From Flavobacterium soyae (GTDB lineage: Bacteria; Bacteroidota; Bacteroidia; Flavobacteriales; Flavobacteriaceae), in assembly GCF_021245985.1 (NCBI RefSeq), contig NZ_JAJQXA010000016.1, positions 37,793 to 101,792 of the forward strand: a stretch of DNA of 64,000 bases, written 5' to 3'. The notes under the pieces were generated by a model that was not told the origin of the DNA, did not search any database, and worked only from the letters and a program-made list of their open reading frames with translations. Below, piece by piece: positions 61,364-64,000 of the stretch; the first letter of the stretch is position 1, and each line of letters opens with the position of its first letter. The position numbers were made by a program, and so were the translations under genes.

Positions 61364-61474
61364 CTGTGCGAAGTCTCCTGACTTCGTACTCATTCCAATA
61401 GTCCACAAAGAGAGTAAAAAATAATTTTGGAACGGAATATAGAAACGGGTACAAAGTCAGGAGACTTCGCACAG
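61364..61474. repeat. GCGAAGTC inverted repeat, full copy
   Basis: Arms at 61364-61389 (core GTGCGAAGTCTCCTGACTTC) and 61449-61474 match as inverts with one difference in 26. A shorter piece GCGAAGTGTTTG precedes the left arm. A 63-codon open frame across it is a shadow of the repeat. Confidence 0.88.
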
Positions 61475-61538
61475 TAATAAGAGAGTCTTGCAAATGAGTA
61501 ACTCGAAGAGCAGATTAAAAGTCAAGATTTTACAAATA

Positions 61539-61886
61539 TTAATTCATTGCTTGACTTCTTAAATGTTTAATATAATTATCAAGTAATCCCTGAATTTGTT
61601 TACTGGCAACAGGATTAGCAGAATGAACATTGAATTTTAAATTTTGTAAATCTATTCCAGATTCATAAACCAGCCATTTGGCGCAAGCGTAACCATCTTC
61701 GGCAACTTGATCATTTTCATCAAGACCTAAATCATTATCAAAACTAATTAGTTCTGGCAGTCCTTTTTCAAGAATTACTTTTTTAAAATCGTGAGAATTT
61801 CTAACCACAATGAAATCATCATTAGTTAATTTTTTGTAAACCATATTTACGTCTCTAATATCGTCGAGAAAGAGTTTGTATGTCAT
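61539..61886 (-). CDS. Cyclic-phosphate processing receiver (cpRec) domain protein
   Basis: 115 residues, a stand-alone receiver-like domain. KLFLDDIRDVNMVYKKL, then ELISFDNDLGLDENDQ, DGYACAKWLVYESGIDL and HSANPVASKQIQGLLDNYI match the cpRec family, associated by Burroughs and Aravind with RNA repair/processing systems. It has no DNA-binding or kinase partner here, so it is not a typical two-component regulator. Function in this organism unknown. Confidence 0.8.
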   Translation of the reverse strand: MTYKLFLDDIRDVNMVYKKLTNDDFIVVRNSHDFKKVILEKGLPELISFDNDLGLDENDQVAEDGYACAKWLVYESGIDLQNLKFNVHSANPVASKQIQGLLDNYIKHLRSQAMN

Positions 61887-61916
61887 CTTTTAGTGAATAT
61901 AAAAATGAATTTGAAT

Positions 61917-62042
61917 AGCGTCCAGCTTTAGCTGGATGATAAAATTTAAACGTAACAAACAGGCTTTAGCCAAAAAAAAAGCCGATTAGGCTGAAGCCTG
62001 TTCGATTGGCATTTTAATTCCCCTAGCTAAAGCTAGGGGCTA
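61917..62042. repeat. TAGCTGGAGG nested inverted repeat, copy 3 (diverged)
   Basis: Outer arms TCCAGCTTTAGCTGGA (61921-61936) and CCCCTAGCTAAAGCTAGGGG (62020-62039), inner arms CAGGCTTTAGCC (61960-61971) and GGCTGAAGCCTG (61989-62000). Confidence 0.85.
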
Positions 62043-62069
62043 TTATAAAATCTTTGTGGTTTAAAAAAA

Positions 62070-63797
62070 CTAAAGTACACGATAAACAGGATACTGCATA
62101 TGCGCCTTTTCATAATAAACAGAATGCTTATAAATCCAATCCAACTGCGCTTCAGGATTTTTAGCAAATTCAGCATCAGTTTGTTTTTTAGATTCTAATT
62201 CCGCTTTTAGAGCTGGGTTTTCTTTTAAAAGCTGTGCAGCAGTATCTTCAAAAATATATTCTGAATAATGTTCTTTTTGCTGTAAAATAGGATCGAAGAA
62301 ATTCCAGTTAAAAAACGAATCAATGCCTTCTGGTTCAAAAGCTTCCAAAAGATATTTTACACCTTTTTGATTAGTAGGAACTATGTAATCTCCTTTGGCG
62401 AAAGCCATTTTAACGATTTTAGAAGTTACGGTTGTATTTCTATGTGCATAATGTCCTTCGTAAGCAGACGGAACAGTTTTAAAATCGACAATTTTGTAGC
62501 TTTCAACTTCAATAATTGTATCGTTTTTAAGTTGTGAAAAAGAGATATTATTGTTCTTCAAAAGATCAATAATATTCCAATATCCCCTTGGAACAATATA
62601 AGCTGTAGGAATCACAATTTCCTTAACCGATTTAAATTCTTTGATATATGGAACGTCTTTTTTATAAGGTTTACTTCGGTCGTAATACAAACGATTTCCT
62701 GTTGTGGCGTCACTTTTTTTGTAACCTGCTTCATATCCTAAAAATGAAAAAGTTGTGGCTTTTGTGCTGTCTAATTCCCATTTTAAAGTATACGATTTTT
62801 TAGACTGATATTGTTCTAAGTTTTTCACTCGAAGTTCTTTGATTTTCTGATAATTGGCGTCGGTAAAATCCAAAGTCGATTTCATGTATTCGTACGTCAT
62901 TTTTACACGTTCGGCATATTTTTTCAGCATGTGTGTTTCGATCACAAAACCAATAGTATTAAATAGGGAAGTGTAACCCGTTGTATATCGCGGACTATCG
63001 ACAAACTGTCCGAAACCTTTGTCTGGTATATCTTTAAAAGAATCCACATAAGGCATTGTTTCGATTTTCTTTTTCTGTAAATCTTTTACCAAAGCCGGCA
63101 TCATTTCATTATTCATAAAATCGCCCAAAACAGTTCCGAGTTTATTATGCTGTGTCATAATATAAGTCAGTTTGTATTGATAATCAGAACCGTTACTTAC
63201 GTGATTATCGATAAAAACATCGGCATTTATTTTCTGGAAAATCTCGACAAAACTCTTTGTATTTCTCGTATCCGATTTCATTAAATCACGATTCAAATCG
63301 TAGTTTCTCGCATTTCCTCTAAAACCATAAATTTCTGGTCCGTCCTGATTTGCACGCGTTGTCGAATTACGATTTAAAGCACCTCCAATATTATAAACCG
63401 GAATGCAGACTAAAACGGTATTTTTTGGAGCTTTCAGTTTCCCTATAGCTAAATCTCTGTAAAATTGCATTGTGGCGTCGATTCCGTCTGGTTCTCCGGC
63501 GTGGATTCCGTTATTGACAAAAAGAACAGCTTTTGTTTTCTGGATTTTGTCGAAATCAAACTCTTTGTCAGGATTAAAAGTTACCATGTGCAAAGGTTCA
63601 CCAGAATCTGTTAAACCCATTTCTTTAATTTGAATCGTCGGAAAATCATTTGCTAAAAGCTTAAAATAAGCAATAGTTTCCTGATATGAAGCCGATTGAT
63701 TTCCGTTTCCTTTTTCAAAAAAAGTATCGTATTTTTTATTGTTTTGAGCGAAAATTGTGATTGTGAAAAATGAAATGATAATGGTAAAAAATCTCAT
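62070..63797 (-). CDS. M14-family zinc carboxypeptidase, exported
   Basis: 575 residues from the ATG at 63795-63797; 15 more codons are open upstream but would break the signal peptide MRFFTIIISFFTITIFA. Zinc ligands His and Glu in NNGIHAGEPDGIDA and His in FIDNHVSNGSDYQY; the catalytic Glu is expected in GFVIETHMLKKYAE. An Arg substrate-binder is seen in GFRGNARNYDLNRD. A long C-terminal part (~370-575) is beta-rich. A secreted or periplasmic peptidase; single gene. Confidence 0.9.
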   Translation of the reverse strand: MRFFTIIISFFTITIFAQNNKKYDTFFEKGNGNQSASYQETIAYFKLLANDFPTIQIKEMGLTDSGEPLHMVTFNPDKEFDFDKIQKTKAVLFVNNGIHAGEPDGIDATMQFYRDLAIGKLKAPKNTVLVCIPVYNIGGALNRNSTTRANQDGPEIYGFRGNARNYDLNRDLMKSDTRNTKSFVEIFQKINADVFIDNHVSNGSDYQYKLTYIMTQHNKLGTVLGDFMNNEMMPALVKDLQKKKIETMPYVDSFKDIPDKGFGQFVDSPRYTTGYTSLFNTIGFVIETHMLKKYAERVKMTYEYMKSTLDFTDANYQKIKELRVKNLEQYQSKKSYTLKWELDSTKATTFSFLGYEAGYKKSDATTGNRLYYDRSKPYKKDVPYIKEFKSVKEIVIPTAYIVPRGYWNIIDLLKNNNISFSQLKNDTIIEVESYKIVDFKTVPSAYEGHYAHRNTTVTSKIVKMAFAKGDYIVPTNQKGVKYLLEAFEPEGIDSFFNWNFFDPILQQKEHYSEYIFEDTAAQLLKENPALKAELESKKQTDAEFAKNPEAQLDWIYKHSVYYEKAHMQYPVYRVL

Positions 63798-63818
63798 GAT
63801 TTTGGTTTTATTATGAAT

Positions 63819-63826
63819 CAAATATA
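63819..63826 (-). promoter_or_regulatory. -7 box TATATTTG of the M14 peptidase gene
   Basis: Perfect TAnnTTTG on the minus strand, 21 bp before the chosen ATG, which supports that start over the longer frame. Beyond it, to 64000, only repeat fragments (TTTCAAGTTTCAGG, AACCGCAAAG) are seen. Confidence 0.5.
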
Positions 63827-64000
63827 GGATTTTTTGTTTCAAGTTTCAGGTTTCAAGTTTGATGTACTTTGTGTTTTTTTAACCGCAAAGATTCTGTGTT
63901 GATTTCCAAATTAAAATCTTAATTTTTATTAGTTTTGTTTTTTCAAGACAGTCTTTGAGCTAGTCTCTATAGCGTGTAAAGCCATTTGTGTTTTCACGCT

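Noticed and set aside
61302..61493. 63-codon minus-strand frame
   Set aside because: Covers the GCGAAGTC inverted repeat; no coding signal.

Overview
The window reads as a chromosomal segment of a Flavobacterium-type Bacteroidota, probably close to the F. johnsoniae group. Evidence seen in the sequence: low GC, promoters with the Bacteroidota -7 box TAnnTTTG, a SusC/SusD pair driven by a hybrid two-component regulator, OstA-like, DUF349 and DUF4236 proteins, and many palindromic intergenic repeats. No rRNA, tRNA, CRISPR array or transposase gene was found. Most genes are ordinary core genes; accessory material sits at about 1.3-4.8 kb, 33.6-50.8 kb and 59.5-62 kb.

Layout. 1-1.3 kb: truncated beta-propeller protein and a DinB-like protein. 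1.3-2.2 kb: repeats and a small XRE regulator. 2.2-4.7 kb: a compact minus-strand group of an HNH-like protein, a four-helix membrane protein with a potassium-channel-like but altered pore, and, 1 bp downstream, a ThsB/DUF1863-type TIR protein. This is the best candidate in the window for an undescribed (defence-like) system. 4.9-10.3 kb: thrA-thrB-thrC, preceded by a previously unmarked 33-residue Thr-rich leader peptide with an attenuator-like hairpin. 10.7-14.3 kb: hutH, then a DUF47/PiT phosphate uptake pair. 14.5-26.8 kb: lipoprotein, DUF421, RimB-RimK fusion, clpC, gyrA, TPR protein, OsmC, DUF349. 27-33.3 kb: barrel-like protein, aroE, TPR protein, class III aminotransferase, OstA-like protein.

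33.6-50.8 kb is a polysaccharide utilisation locus: GH13 lipoprotein (plus strand), then on the minus strand hybrid two-component system, susC, susD, GH130, MFS transporter, an unrecognised 573-residue secreted protein and a second GH13. The two GH13 genes converge on a palindromic repeat. Two copies of a perfect 10-bp palindrome, 21 bp apart, lie upstream of susC and look like an operator. 51-56.6 kb: rsfS-ftsH, a terminator, then LUD-cdsA-psd-acbP-sod with its own promoter. 56.7-59.4 kb: birA, SRPBCC protein, pyrE and a divergent NUDIX gene with start codons 7 bp apart. 59.5-63.8 kb: DUF4287, DUF4236, a cyclic-phosphate receiver-domain protein and an M14 peptidase.

The intergenic DNA holds at least six families of inverted repeats (MITE/REP-like), several present two or three times in this window. 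Function calls come from motif recognition by eye, without database searches.
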